From DASQWP01 sp050697555 (GTDB lineage Bacteria > Actinomycetota > Thermoleophilia > Gaiellales > Gaiellaceae), in contig JBOHAD010000006.1 of assembly GCA_050697555.1 (NCBI GenBank), forward strand, positions 1 through 64,000: 64,000 nt of DNA. The letters run 5' to 3'. The notes beneath the pieces were generated by a model. The model worked only from the letters and a program-made list of their open reading frames with translations. It did no database searches and was not told the DNA's origin. Below are positions 42,501 to 49,499 of this stretch, piece by piece (the first letter of the stretch is position 1; the number at the start of each line of letters is the position of its first letter). A program made the position numbers and the translations under genes.

Positions 42501-42847
42501 ACCACGCCGTTCTGGCGCTCGAGGCCGGACTCGCGCTGAGAGACAAGGCGGCCCTCCTGGATCTGCCCGTCGGGATCGGAATCGCGGTCGGACCGGCCGT
42601 GGTCACGCGGTCGGTGGACGAGGCGAACGTGAGCGTCCTGGGGCCGGCGACTAACCTCGCTTCCCGGCTGCAGGCGGCTGCCGGCGGCGGCGAGATCCTG
42701 CTCAGCGACGAGGCGTTCCGTCGAGTCGCTTCCTGGCTGAGCGAGCGCGGACTTGCCGTCGAGCCGGAGGAGCTCGAGCTCAAAGGCTTCGACGAAGTGC
42801 AGCCTGCCTACCGGCTCGCCGCTCCGGTGCCGACCGTTGCCGGCTGA
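39590..42847 (+). CDS. AAA ATPase / TPR / class III nucleotide cyclase regulator
   Basis: 1085 residues from ATG 39590 (an earlier GTG adds sequence unlike the family). Walker A is GEAGIGKTR near residue 46, Walker B LLLVLDDVHWADS, followed by helical and TPR-like repeats to about 890. The cyclase domain is C-terminal: TSMFSDVRGYTPL, VDKFAGDAVMATFN, LGPATNLASRLQA, with both metal Asp residues and the Asn/Arg pair. The domain order is the reverse of the protein at 26634-30041. It lies divergent from the PAS/kinase cassette. Likely a cAMP-type signalling enzyme controlled by its ATPase/TPR part. Confidence 0.9.
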   Translation: MLQRVLSPVLVGRQEELSRLEDALLSANRGDGRFVLLAGEAGIGKTRLATELTRRARKLGCGVLWGSCSEAELSLPYLPFVEAIGNHLSEHDPAVLRADLGQTAAELAQLFPQLAEGPQPAPTGDPAQAKLRLFESVVTLLELWARERALLLVLDDVHWADSSTRELLDYMARRLLRSRVMLLATHRNDELDRRHPLTRTVQVWRRAGLAETVAVEAMSPAHVAEMIAAILDAEEVSGELAALVHARADGNPFVLEEMLREALDRGEVFRADTGWQRRPLDAMLLPETVREAVLLRLGRLDADHVEVLRAAAVLGRSFDYGLLVEVAEAGEEAALAALESAVAQQLLEEDAEATDRYTWRHALTQEAIESDTVVPKRQRIHSRAADALRAADGSAMAVARHLLGAGRAGEAVDACLRAAEEAERAVAFKEAADLLERVLPHVSDPAERALLLSRMGRLRWLNGEPAAAEQLLVESVRQLDELGLALEAARARVHLGRSRWELDRPDAALQDLEQAREALENAGPSPDLALAYLRIAGLHAFQLDYESCRMAAERAAEIAEQASADFERVWALSVVALGHFGTAREFILLDRCYEEALAKGYAIIAGNVLHNEIWDRVHCLAGGLEGALEKVEHMRLDPWVSSGGEIASSWARLALGAPRDALEQASKATARHESLGNPKFVWRARLAAAEALLELGRTTEAEAALPPPSPGNELQDVVYDTPARVGIALTLGRAEEAVELGRRAAADDALLIFRETVAVAVEALLAGGWLDEAEALLSRAERMPGDVGASGLELTRGRILLASDKAAEARPFLERARREFEDLGLRLWSWRTQALAAEAAARTGDDEEARSLLMSCIRDAHRAGAARVRDDAQAVAARLGLDVPSFDEEPGEQVAEPDVLRAGERLVTSMFSDVRGYTPLASASAPEDLADRITTLHRWAAAEVGRRHGIVDKFAGDAVMATFNATGARVDHAVLALEAGLALRDKAALLDLPVGIGIAVGPAVVTRSVDEANVSVLGPATNLASRLQAAAGGGEILLSDEAFRRVASWLSERGLAVEPEELELKGFDEVQPAYRLAAPVPTVAG

Positions 42848-42925
42848 CCACGGTCGGCAGCGGGAAAGGCGTCCCAACCCACCTGCGACGCAGCCGCCTC
42901 GCCCCACTCGCGATACTAGGACCCG

Positions 42926-43130
42926 TTGAAACCCGTCCGTCCGGTCCGGCACCTCCTCCGCGCGAAGGACCTCATCGATGCCCGCTACCGCGAGCCGCTC
43001 GACGTGCCGACGCTCGCCCGCCGCTCACCTCTCGCCCGCGCACATTCAGGCGCGAGTTCCGCCGGGCTTTCGGCGAGGCGCCGCACCAGTACCTGAATAA
43101 CGTCGCCGCCGACCGTTCACGACCCGGAGG
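42926..43130 (+). pseudogene. AraC-family regulator remnant
   Basis: Starting at TTG 42926 the sequence reads RHLLRAKDLIDARYREPLDVPTLAR, the first AraC HTH. Near 43020 two bases appear missing and near 43045 one base is extra; across the breaks frames resume as FRREFRRAFGEAPHQYL. The second HTH and the rest are absent. AraC genes often precede VOC genes as here. The 283-bp gap between the cyclase and VOC genes holds nothing else I can support. Confidence 0.75.
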
Positions 43131-43730
43131 ATGACCATGCTGAAGCAACTCACGCACGCCCAAGTCTGGGTGAACGACCAGGACGAGGCCCTCGCCTTCT
43201 ACACCGAGAAGCTCGGGATGGAGCTTCGCGAGGACGTCACCGTGCCGGAGCTGGGCAACTTCCGCTGGCTCAGCGTCGGCGTGCCCGGGCAACCCGACGT
43301 CGCCATCACGCTCATGGCCGTGCCGGGCCCACCCGTGTTCGACGACGACACGCGCGACCAGATCCAGGCGCTGCTGGCCAAAGGCGCCGCGGGCAGCCTC
43401 TTCTTCTCCACCGATGACGTCCAGGCCAGCTACGAGGATCTCTCCAGGCGCGGCGTCCTCGGCGCGGACAACGTCAACTTGCCAACCCTCCGTGGCATGC
43501 TGACGACGGACGATGGAGCCCTAGTCTGGGTCGAGCTGGACGGGATTGCGACACTGCGCTCGCCCGACAACGCGAGGGTCTTCGTTACGACGCTCCGATT
43601 TCGGACCGGCGACGACCGCTACCCGTGGCTGAACGGGGTATTCGGGCTGCTCGAAGGCGTTCTCGACTCAGTCGGGGTCGGCGGCGTCGCCCGCGGGCGC
43701 GTCTTCGAATGCCGAGCGACCATGTCGTAG
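43131..43730 (+). CDS. VOC (glyoxalase-fold) protein with replaced C-terminus
   Basis: 199 residues. Residues 1-109 are a good VOC half: LTHAQVWVNDQDEALAFYTEKLGMELRED, GNFRWLSVGVPGQPDVAITLM and FSTDDVQASYEDLSRRGV. The usual ending (PYG-x-x-AxxRDPxGN) is missing; after about base 43458 unrelated sequence follows for 90 codons. The metal ligand of the second half is thus lost. GGAGG precedes the two possible ATGs (43131, 43137). It is probably non-functional or chimeric, next to an AraC fragment. Confidence 0.7.
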   Translation: MTMLKQLTHAQVWVNDQDEALAFYTEKLGMELREDVTVPELGNFRWLSVGVPGQPDVAITLMAVPGPPVFDDDTRDQIQALLAKGAAGSLFFSTDDVQASYEDLSRRGVLGADNVNLPTLRGMLTTDDGALVWVELDGIATLRSPDNARVFVTTLRFRTGDDRYPWLNGVFGLLEGVLDSVGVGGVARGRVFECRATMS

Positions 43731-43802
43731 AGGAGCTGATCGGACAGATGGAGCGCTGACCCGGCGGTTGCGCACCGCTCGGCCGACTATCGGGGCGCGA
43801 GC

Positions 43803-44498
43803 GTGTCCGATGGTGCTCGAACCGGCCACGGCGCGCTGCGTGTGAACTGTGAAGATACGGATGTGGACGAGAAGCAGCGATTTCACCTGGCAGACCTCGA
43901 AGGGACGGCTGGCGGTCGGGGTGCGCCACTTGTGGCCGCATCACACGCGCTGGCCGCAGGCGTCGAGTCGCGTGCGGTCGTGCTCGTTGAAGGGATCAGC
44001 GACCAGCGTGCGCTCGAAGCTCTCGCCGCGCGCCGTGGTCGGAATCTTGAGGCCGAGGGCATTTCCATTGTGCCAATTGGGGGTGCGCAGGCCATCGGAA
44101 GCTCCCTGGCTCTGTTCGGCCCTCAGGGGTTGGACGTCAGGTTGGCAGGTCTCTGTGACGCCGGAGAGGAGGGCGACTTCCAGCGCGGTCTCGAGCGGGC
44201 CGGCCTCGGCACCAACCTCACTCGCGCCGATATGGAGCGGCTGGGTTTCTACGTGTGCGTCGCAGACCTGGAGGACGAGCTGATCCGCGCTCTCGGTGCC
44301 GCCTCCGTGGAACAGGTCGTCGACGCTCAGGGTGACCTTGGATCCTTCCGCACCCTCCAGAAGCAGCCTGCGTGGCAAGGACGGACCACTGAGGAGCAGC
44401 TTCGGCGCTTCATGGGCAGCGGCGGCAGCCGGGAAGATCCGATACGCGCGTTTGCTCGTCGATGCGCTGGATCTCACCCAGGTGCCTCGGCCGCTTGA
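43803..44498 (+). CDS. TOPRIM-domain protein with probable 3' frameshift
   Basis: 231 residues as read. The TOPRIM core is clear: AVVLVEGISDQRALEALAARRG (catalytic Glu) and RLAGLCDAGEEGDF (Asp). ADLEDELIRALG and LQKQPAWQGR follow. In frame it ends in an Arg/Ala-rich tail at 44498, but a +1 shift near 44430 gives KIRYARLLVDALDL and VPRPLDLVLAHV ending at 44520, which looks like the natural terminus. So either an indel error or an early pseudogene. Start GTG 43803 is weakly supported. TOPRIM proteins of this sort resemble OLD-type nuclease or primase fragments. Confidence 0.7.
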   Translation: MSDGARTGHGALRVNCEDTDVDEKQRFHLADLEGTAGGRGAPLVAASHALAAGVESRAVVLVEGISDQRALEALAARRGRNLEAEGISIVPIGGAQAIGSSLALFGPQGLDVRLAGLCDAGEEGDFQRGLERAGLGTNLTRADMERLGFYVCVADLEDELIRALGAASVEQVVDAQGDLGSFRTLQKQPAWQGRTTEEQLRRFMGSGGSREDPIRAFARRCAGSHPGASAA

Positions 44499-44540
44499 CC
44501 TGGTACTTGCTCATGTCTGACGGCCGCGAAAGACCTGAGG

Positions 44541-44567
44541 TGGAGGCGGCGGGAATCGAACCCGCGT
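44541..44567 (-). repeat. Distal tmRNA-type attachment repeat (att)
   Basis: This 27-bp block (minus-strand reading contains GGGTTCGATTCCCGCC) is identical to bases 46373-46399, the 3' end of ssrA. There is no tRNA or tmRNA body beside it, so it is a displaced gene end left by site-specific integration. Confidence 0.85.
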
Positions 44568-44820
44568 AAGCTAACTATGTGCTATTTGCAGGCACTTTCC
44601 AGCGTCTGCCGAAGTACTCGCCCGCGCTCAGGTTGCGACAGCTCTGGAGCCTATCTCGGGACTTTTTCCGGGACTTACGGCCTAGCCTTCTGGATGCCGA
44701 AGTCCTATGATCGGGGCGCCCACGCAAACGTGATGACACGTCCGGGGGCACCGCAGCCGGGTGGCACCTGGCAGCAGCATCTGCTCGGAGCAGCGGCGTC
44801 CCAGACGAGGAGGTCCTCGC

Positions 44821-46230
44821 ATGGCTCAGCCAACGATCGACCCCACCTTCTACCGGACAGCTGCAGAGGCCGCGGCCGCTCCTGCCGAACAGCTCGCCTA
44901 CGTGGTGGCCTTCGACCGGGCCGCGCAGAAGAACGACGCGATGACCGTCATCGACGTGAACCCGGCCTCCGACACCTACGGGCTGGTGGTCGGCTGGACC
45001 GACGTCCCAGGGCTCGGGAACGAGCTGCACCACTTCGGCTGGAACGCCTGCAGCAGCGCGCTCAAGCACGAGGGCCACAACATGGACGGCCTCGCCCGCC
45101 GCTACCTCCTGGTGCCGGGCCTGCGCTCGTCGAACATCTACGTGCTCGACACCGAGCCGGACCCCCGCCAGCCGACGCTGGTGAAGACGATCGACAGTAA
45201 GAAGCTGTCCGCAAGGGCAGGCTACTCCCGCCCGCACACCCTGCACTGCGGACCCGACGGGGTCTTCCTCACCTGCATTGGCGGCGCCGAGGGCAACGAC
45301 GACGGACCCGGCGGGATCGCGCTGCTCGACCACGAGACCTTCGACGTCCTGCGCGCCTGGGAGACCGACCGCGGGCCGCAGCACTTCCACTACGACGCCT
45401 GGTGGCACCTCAACCAGAACGTGCTGATCTCCAGCGAGTGGGGCAGCCCTTCGATGATCGAGGACGGGATCGTGCCGGAGCTGCTGCTGGGCGGGAAGTA
45501 CGGCCACGCCATCCACTTCTGGGACCTCGCCGCCGGTAAGCACGTACAGCGCGTCGACCTGGGCGCCCAGCACCAGATGGCGCTGGAGGTCCGCCCGTCC
45601 CACGACCCCGAGGCGACCTGGGGTTTCGTCGGCGTCGTGATCTCCACCGAGGATCTGTCCGGTTCGGTGTGGCGCTGGTTCCGCGACGGCGACGAGTGGA
45701 AGGCCGAGAAGGTCATCACCATCCCCGCCGAGCCCGCGGACCCGGACCTGCTGCCGCCCGCGCTGAAGCCCTTCGCTGCGGTGCCGCCGCTCATCACCGA
45801 CATCGACCTCTCGGTCGACGACAGGTTCCTCTACGTGTCCTGCTGGGGCACCGGCGAGATGAAGCAGTTCGACGTCTCGGACCCGGCGAATCCGACGCAG
45901 ACCGGATCCGTGCGGCTCGGCGGCATCGTCGACCGCACCCCGCACCCGGCCGCGGCCGACATGCCGCTCTCCGGCGGGCCGCAGATGGTCGAGGTCAGCC
46001 GCGACGGCAGGCGGGTCTACTTCACCAACTCTCTGTACGGGGCGTGGGACGACCAGTTCTACCCGGACGGCGTGGGCACCTGGATGGCCAAGCTCGACGC
46101 CGACCCCGACGGCGGGCTGAGCATCGACGAGAGATTCTTCCCGCACGGCGAGGAGTTCCGTGGCCTGCGCGTGCACCAGATCCGACTGCAGGGCGGCGAC
46201 GCTTCGTCGGACTCGTACTGTTACAGCTGA
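44821..46230 (+). CDS. Selenium-binding protein SBP56/methanethiol oxidase family
   Basis: 469 residues of the SBP56 propeller family: LPxxLxYVV-like start (AEQLAYVVAFD), ELHHFGWNACSS with the selenium/copper-site Cys, RPHTLHCGPDG, ISSEWGSPSM, HAIHFWDL, TDIDLSVDDRFLYVSCWGTGEMKQFDVSDP, GGPQMVEVSRDGRRVYFTNSLY and the terminal His-rich EFRGLRVHQIRLQGGD. Bacterial relatives are copper-dependent methanethiol oxidases. ATG 44821 has GAGGAGG seven bases upstream. It is the only gene of the tmRNA-linked island, so horizontal acquisition is likely. Confidence 0.93.
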   Translation: MAQPTIDPTFYRTAAEAAAAPAEQLAYVVAFDRAAQKNDAMTVIDVNPASDTYGLVVGWTDVPGLGNELHHFGWNACSSALKHEGHNMDGLARRYLLVPGLRSSNIYVLDTEPDPRQPTLVKTIDSKKLSARAGYSRPHTLHCGPDGVFLTCIGGAEGNDDGPGGIALLDHETFDVLRAWETDRGPQHFHYDAWWHLNQNVLISSEWGSPSMIEDGIVPELLLGGKYGHAIHFWDLAAGKHVQRVDLGAQHQMALEVRPSHDPEATWGFVGVVISTEDLSGSVWRWFRDGDEWKAEKVITIPAEPADPDLLPPALKPFAAVPPLITDIDLSVDDRFLYVSCWGTGEMKQFDVSDPANPTQTGSVRLGGIVDRTPHPAAADMPLSGGPQMVEVSRDGRRVYFTNSLYGAWDDQFYPDGVGTWMAKLDADPDGGLSIDERFFPHGEEFRGLRVHQIRLQGGDASSDSYCYS

Positions 46231-46372
46231 CGGACTCGCGCTGAGAAAAGCCCGCCGCCAGGAACGCGGCCACGAGCACATCGCTGCCCGATGGTTGGTG
46301 CCCGCGCTCGGGGCAGGTCAGTGACGGGCTCGCATGCGCGTTGCCCCGAAAACCCCTGGAAACAGCCATTTA

Positions 46373-46738
46373 TGGAGGCGGCGGGAATCGAACCCGCGTC
46401 CGCGATCGCACCTGGAAGAGCCTCTACAAGCGTAGCCTGCGCTTTGTCTTCGCCCGCCGGCCGGTTCGCAGGCCACCTACCGACGGGCTAGCCCTCCTTT
46501 GGAGTCCCGCTTCGGGCGAGTGGCTCTCCCTCCGCGGCAAGCCCGTTGTCTGACGCCGCTCCCCGATCCACGGGCCGAGACCGGAGCGACGCGCTACCTA
46601 ACGGTTGTTAGGCGGCGAGTGCGAGTTCGCTTCTGTCATTCGCACTTGCTTTGTTCCCGGTTGTTTTACGAGGCCAACCGGGGACCTCGGCTTGCAGCTC
46701 TTCCGGAGAACCGACCACGTCGATGCCAGATCGCCCCC
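46373..46738 (-). ncRNA. ssrA: Transfer-messenger RNA (tmRNA)
   Basis: The 5' end GGGGGCG (46738-46732) pairs with CGCCTCC at the 3' end (46379-46374), and GGGTTCGATTCCC forms the T arm, giving the tRNA-like domain. The tag reading frame encodes NKASANDRSELALAA and ends TAA, close to the usual -LAA ending. Pseudoknot-type stems fill the middle. smpB lies 0.4 kb away and rnr beyond it, completing trans-translation. Its 3' 27 bp are duplicated at 44541. Confidence 0.95.
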
Positions 46739-46749
46739 AGACGGTTCAA

Positions 46750-46755
46750 AGTATA
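46750..46755 (-). promoter_or_regulatory. ssrA -10 box
   Basis: TATACT on the minus strand ends 11 bases before the mature 5' end of ssrA, a good -10 element. No clear -35 is visible 17 bp further upstream. Confidence 0.5.
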
Positions 46756-46820
46756 GCCGCCGCCGTGCGCGACCTTCGCCGCCACCTCCGCCTCACGCAG
46801 ACGCTCGTCCTCCGCCTGGA

Positions 46821-47174
46821 TGCTCTCTCGAACGGCTCTCTGGCGCTTTCCTGTTCGCTTCGAGCTGGGACGCCCTCTTCGAGGCCTTCGGTCTCCCCCT
46901 GCCCCGCCCCGCCTTCTACGCGCAGCTTCTCGGGGCCGCGCTCGTCGCGTTCGCCATCGTCGAGTGGGGGCTCGCGGGGAAGCCGGGCGAGCGGGCGGTC
47001 ACGTTCGCGGCCGCCCTCGGAAGCGCGCTCGGCGCCGCCGTCCTCGCCGTCTGGCTCGCAGCCGGGGAGACCGGCGCGGACACGCACGGACTCGTCGCGC
47101 TCTGGTCGGTCGCCGCCTTCCTCGCGATCGCGGCGGCCGCCCACGCGCTCGTCCTCATTCGCGCCGGCTCTTGA
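46821..47174 (+). CDS. Small membrane protein, start uncertain
   Basis: The frame encodes SLERLSGAFLFASSWDALFEAFGLPLP followed by three to four hydrophobic helices (FYAQLLGAALVAFAIVEWGLA, TFAAALGSALGAAVLAVWLAAG, LVALWSVAAFLAIAAAAHALVLI). No standard start lies near the natural N-terminus: an ATG at 46820 is one base out of frame, and a CTG at 46848 is the nearest candidate. It is divergent from ssrA and overlaps the smpB 3' end by 20 bp. Family not recognised. Confidence 0.5.
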   Translation, partial: CSLERLSGAFLFASSWDALFEAFGLPLPRPAFYAQLLGAALVAFAIVEWGLAGKPGERAVTFAAALGSALGAAVLAVWLAAGETGADTHGLVALWSVAAFLAIAAAAHALVLIRAGS

Positions 47175-47625
47175 GCGCCCGCTCGATCTGGCGACGGGCG
47201 TCGCGCTCGGCGATGTCACAGCGCTTGTCGCGCGTCTCCTTGCCGCGCGCGAGCGCGACCTCGACCTTCGCCCGCCCGTCCTTCCAGTAGAGCCGCGTCG
47301 GCACGAGCGTCAGCCCCCGCTCCTGCACCTTGCCGATGAGCGAGGCGATCTCCCGCTTGTGCAGGAGGAGCTTGCGCTCGCGGTCGGGATCGTGGTTGGC
47401 CATGTTCCCCTGCGCGTACTCGGGAATGTGGGCTCCCACGAGCCAGAGCTCGCCGCCGCGGACGTCCGCGAAGGCGCGCTGCAGCGTGACGTGCCCCTCG
47501 CGGAGCGACTTCACCTCGGTGCCCGTGAGCACGAGCCCCGCCTCGAAGCGTTCGAGCAGGTGGTACTCGTGGCGCGCGCGCCGATTCTCGGCGATGAGCT
47601 TGGTCTCGCCGGCCATGCCTGGCAT
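47155..47625 (-). CDS. smpB: SsrA-binding protein SmpB
   Basis: 156 residues. KLIAENRRARHEYHLLERFEAG, GTEVKSLREGHVTLQ, FADVRGGELWLVGAHIPEY and RKLLLHKREI are diagnostic; the basic C-terminal tail (RDKRCDIAERDARRQ) enters the ribosome. It binds the tRNA-like domain of tmRNA, whose gene is nearby. ATG 47625 is used; ATG 47616 (MAGETKLIAEN) also fits. Confidence 0.96.
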   Translation of the reverse strand: MPGMAGETKLIAENRRARHEYHLLERFEAGLVLTGTEVKSLREGHVTLQRAFADVRGGELWLVGAHIPEYAQGNMANHDPDRERKLLLHKREIASLIGKVQERGLTLVPTRLYWKDGRAKVEVALARGKETRDKRCDIAERDARRQIERALKSRRE

Positions 47626-47748
47626 TGGACCAAAAGTTCGCCGAGCCGGGTTCGCTTTCGTCCCCCTCCCCGGCTGACGTTCCGCTTCCGCGTAGTGCCT
47701 ACCGGTGAGGCTTCGTCCTACTCGCGCCCCGTGCTCGGCGCAAGCGGC

Positions 47749-47777
47749 AACTTAGAGGACGGGTCCGCAGGGTGCAA
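47749..47777 (-). promoter_or_regulatory. Promoter candidate for smpB
   Basis: On the minus strand TTGCAC (47777-47772) and TAAGTT (47754-47749) are 17 bp apart, within the 191-bp gap between rnr and smpB. It would leave a leader of roughly 115-120 nt. Nothing else in this gap is supported. Confidence 0.35.
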
Positions 47778-47816
47778 GGGTGTGGACGAGTCTTTACCGC
47801 AAAGAGCGGCAAATAC

Positions 47817-49499
47817 CTACGAGGGCGCGAGCGAGAGCTCCACCTTGCCCTCCTCTCGCCGGATCGCCTCGACCCGCACGGCGATCGGATCGCCCAGCCG
47901 GTAGACCCCTCCCGTGCGACGGCCGACGAGGGCGGTCCCGAGCGGATCCAGCTCGAAGTAGTCCCCCGGCAGCCGGCGGGCGGGGACGTAGCCCTCGAAG
48001 ACGCCGTCGAAGCGAACGAAGATCCCAGAGCCGATCGCGCCGACGATCTCCCCTTCCCAGACGGCGTCCCAGCCCTCGTGGAAGAGGCGCCTGTCGAGGA
48101 GCCAGGCCAGGCAGATCTCGTCCGCGCGGTACTCGATCTGCGCCGCCTCCCGTTCGCGCACGGACGTCCACTGGGCCAGCTCCAAAAGATCCCCCGGCAG
48201 CTCGACGTCGAGGACGCCCAGCTCGCGCAGGAGCGCGCGGTGGCAGACGAGGTCGGGGTACCGGCGGATCGGCGAGGTGAAGTGGCAGTACGCCCGGCTG
48301 GCGAGGCCCGAGTGCCCCAGGTTGCGCGGGTCGTAGCGCGCCTGCTTCAGGCTCCGGAGGACGAGCGCGGGAAAGGCCTCGCCGCCGCGTCCGGACTGCT
48401 CCGTGTAGCGGGCGACCTCCGCGCTCGCGCGCGCCGCGAGGCGGCCTGCCTCCGCGGGCGTCAGGTGGTCGGGCATGGGCGGCGTCGGCACCTCCAGAGC
48501 GGTGAGCTTGGAGAGGAGAAGCTCCACCGCCTGCGGATCCGGGCGCTCGTGCACGCGGTAGAGGGCCTCCCGCCCGCGGCCGCCGAGCAGCCCCGCGACG
48601 GCCTCGTTCGCCAGGATCATGAGCTCCTCGACGAGCGTATGGGCGAGGGGTTCGCTCTCGATCCACGCCCGCTCGACGCCGCCCTCGCCGTCGAAGGCGA
48701 AGGCGATCTCCCCCGCTTCGATCTTGAGCGCCCCGCGCCCGTAGCGACGGCGGCGGAGGGCAAGCGCAACGCTTTCCGCCAGGCGCAGGGAGTCGACCAG
48801 CTCCTCACCCGCGCGCTCGCGCCCTCCGAGGATGGCCTCCGCGTGCCCGTAGGTGAGGCGCTCACGGCTGCGGATGAGGCTGCGGTAGAAGCGCGCCTCC
48901 CCGGGGACGAGGTCGCCGTCGAAGGGAATCTCCACGGTGACGCAGCGGCGCTCCTCGCGCGGCCGCAGGCTGCACAGGTCTGCCGAGAGGCGCTCCGGGA
49001 GCATCGGCTCGACCCGGCCTGGGACGTAGACCGAGAAAGCCCGCTCGGCGGCGTCACGGTCGAGCGGGGTCCCGGGCGGCAGGTACGCAGAGACGTCGGC
49101 GATGTGCACCCAGGCGCGCGCCCCGTCGCCCTCCCGACGGAAGGAAAGGGCGTCGTCGAAGTCCTTCGCTTCCTCCGGGTCGATCGTGAAGGCGAAGAGG
49201 CCGCGAAGGTCGACACGGTCTGCTTCCGCTGCCGGAGTCTCCTCCGGCAGCGGCGGATGGTCGCGCCGCACCCCCTCGTGCCAGAGCAGCCCTTCGAGCA
49301 CCGCCCCCACGTCATCCGGTCGTCCCAGCACCCGCTCGAGTCGCGCGCGTCCGCGGCCGGCTCGCAGCACGACGAGGTCGCCGACCGACGCCTGCCCAGC
49401 CCCCTTCCGGTCGACCACCACGGGTGTACCGGCCTCGAAGAACGGCTCGCCGACGAGGAGCTTGCCGCGACGGGCGAGCTCGCAGACGAGGATGTCCAC
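47817..49499 (-). CDS. rnr: RNB-domain exoribonuclease (RNase R/II family)
   Basis: 560 residues, shorter than E. coli RNase R at the N-terminus. The RNB catalytic block is present: TIDPEEAKDFDDALSF with metal-binding Asp residues, HIADVSAYLPPGTPLDRDA, RVEPMLPERLSADLCSL, and HFTSPIRRYPDLVCHRAL. A C-terminal S1-like domain follows (GEIVGAIGSGIFVRFDGVFEGYV). It degrades structured RNA 3' to 5' and clears non-stop messages with tmRNA. GTG 49499 shares one base with the upstream protease stop. Confidence 0.93.
   Translation of the reverse strand: MDILVCELARRGKLLVGEPFFEAGTPVVVDRKGAGQASVGDLVVLRAGRGRARLERVLGRPDDVGAVLEGLLWHEGVRRDHPPLPEETPAAEADRVDLRGLFAFTIDPEEAKDFDDALSFRREGDGARAWVHIADVSAYLPPGTPLDRDAAERAFSVYVPGRVEPMLPERLSADLCSLRPREERRCVTVEIPFDGDLVPGEARFYRSLIRSRERLTYGHAEAILGGRERAGEELVDSLRLAESVALALRRRRYGRGALKIEAGEIAFAFDGEGGVERAWIESEPLAHTLVEELMILANEAVAGLLGGRGREALYRVHERPDPQAVELLLSKLTALEVPTPPMPDHLTPAEAGRLAARASAEVARYTEQSGRGGEAFPALVLRSLKQARYDPRNLGHSGLASRAYCHFTSPIRRYPDLVCHRALLRELGVLDVELPGDLLELAQWTSVREREAAQIEYRADEICLAWLLDRRLFHEGWDAVWEGEIVGAIGSGIFVRFDGVFEGYVPARRLPGDYFELDPLGTALVGRRTGGVYRLGDPIAVRVEAIRREEGKVELSLAPS

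Larger units (their letters stand above)
44541..46399. mobile_element. 1.8-kb island integrated at the tmRNA 3' end
   Basis: The segment is bounded by the two identical 27-bp copies of the ssrA 3' end. Such duplications arise when a tyrosine integrase inserts an element that restores the gene end. Only one gene (SBP56) is inside, and no integrase remains, so it is a decayed or passenger-only remnant. Bases 44568-44820 show no gene on either strand that I can support. Confidence 0.7.

Noticed and set aside
44541..44567. A second tRNA or tmRNA gene
   Set aside because: Only the T-arm and acceptor 3' strand are present; no 5' half pairs with it.
44575..46281. Minus-strand frame of 568 codons
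   Set aside because: It is antisense to the SBP56 gene, which has strong family motifs.
46605..46820. Plus-strand coding sequence running through ssrA
   Set aside because: It is antisense to the tmRNA; the membrane-protein character starts only after 46821.
47797..47817. Terminator hairpin after rnr (TTGCCGC/GCGGTAA)
   Set aside because: Short stem with a mismatch pair and no U-run; not better than chance in this GC context.
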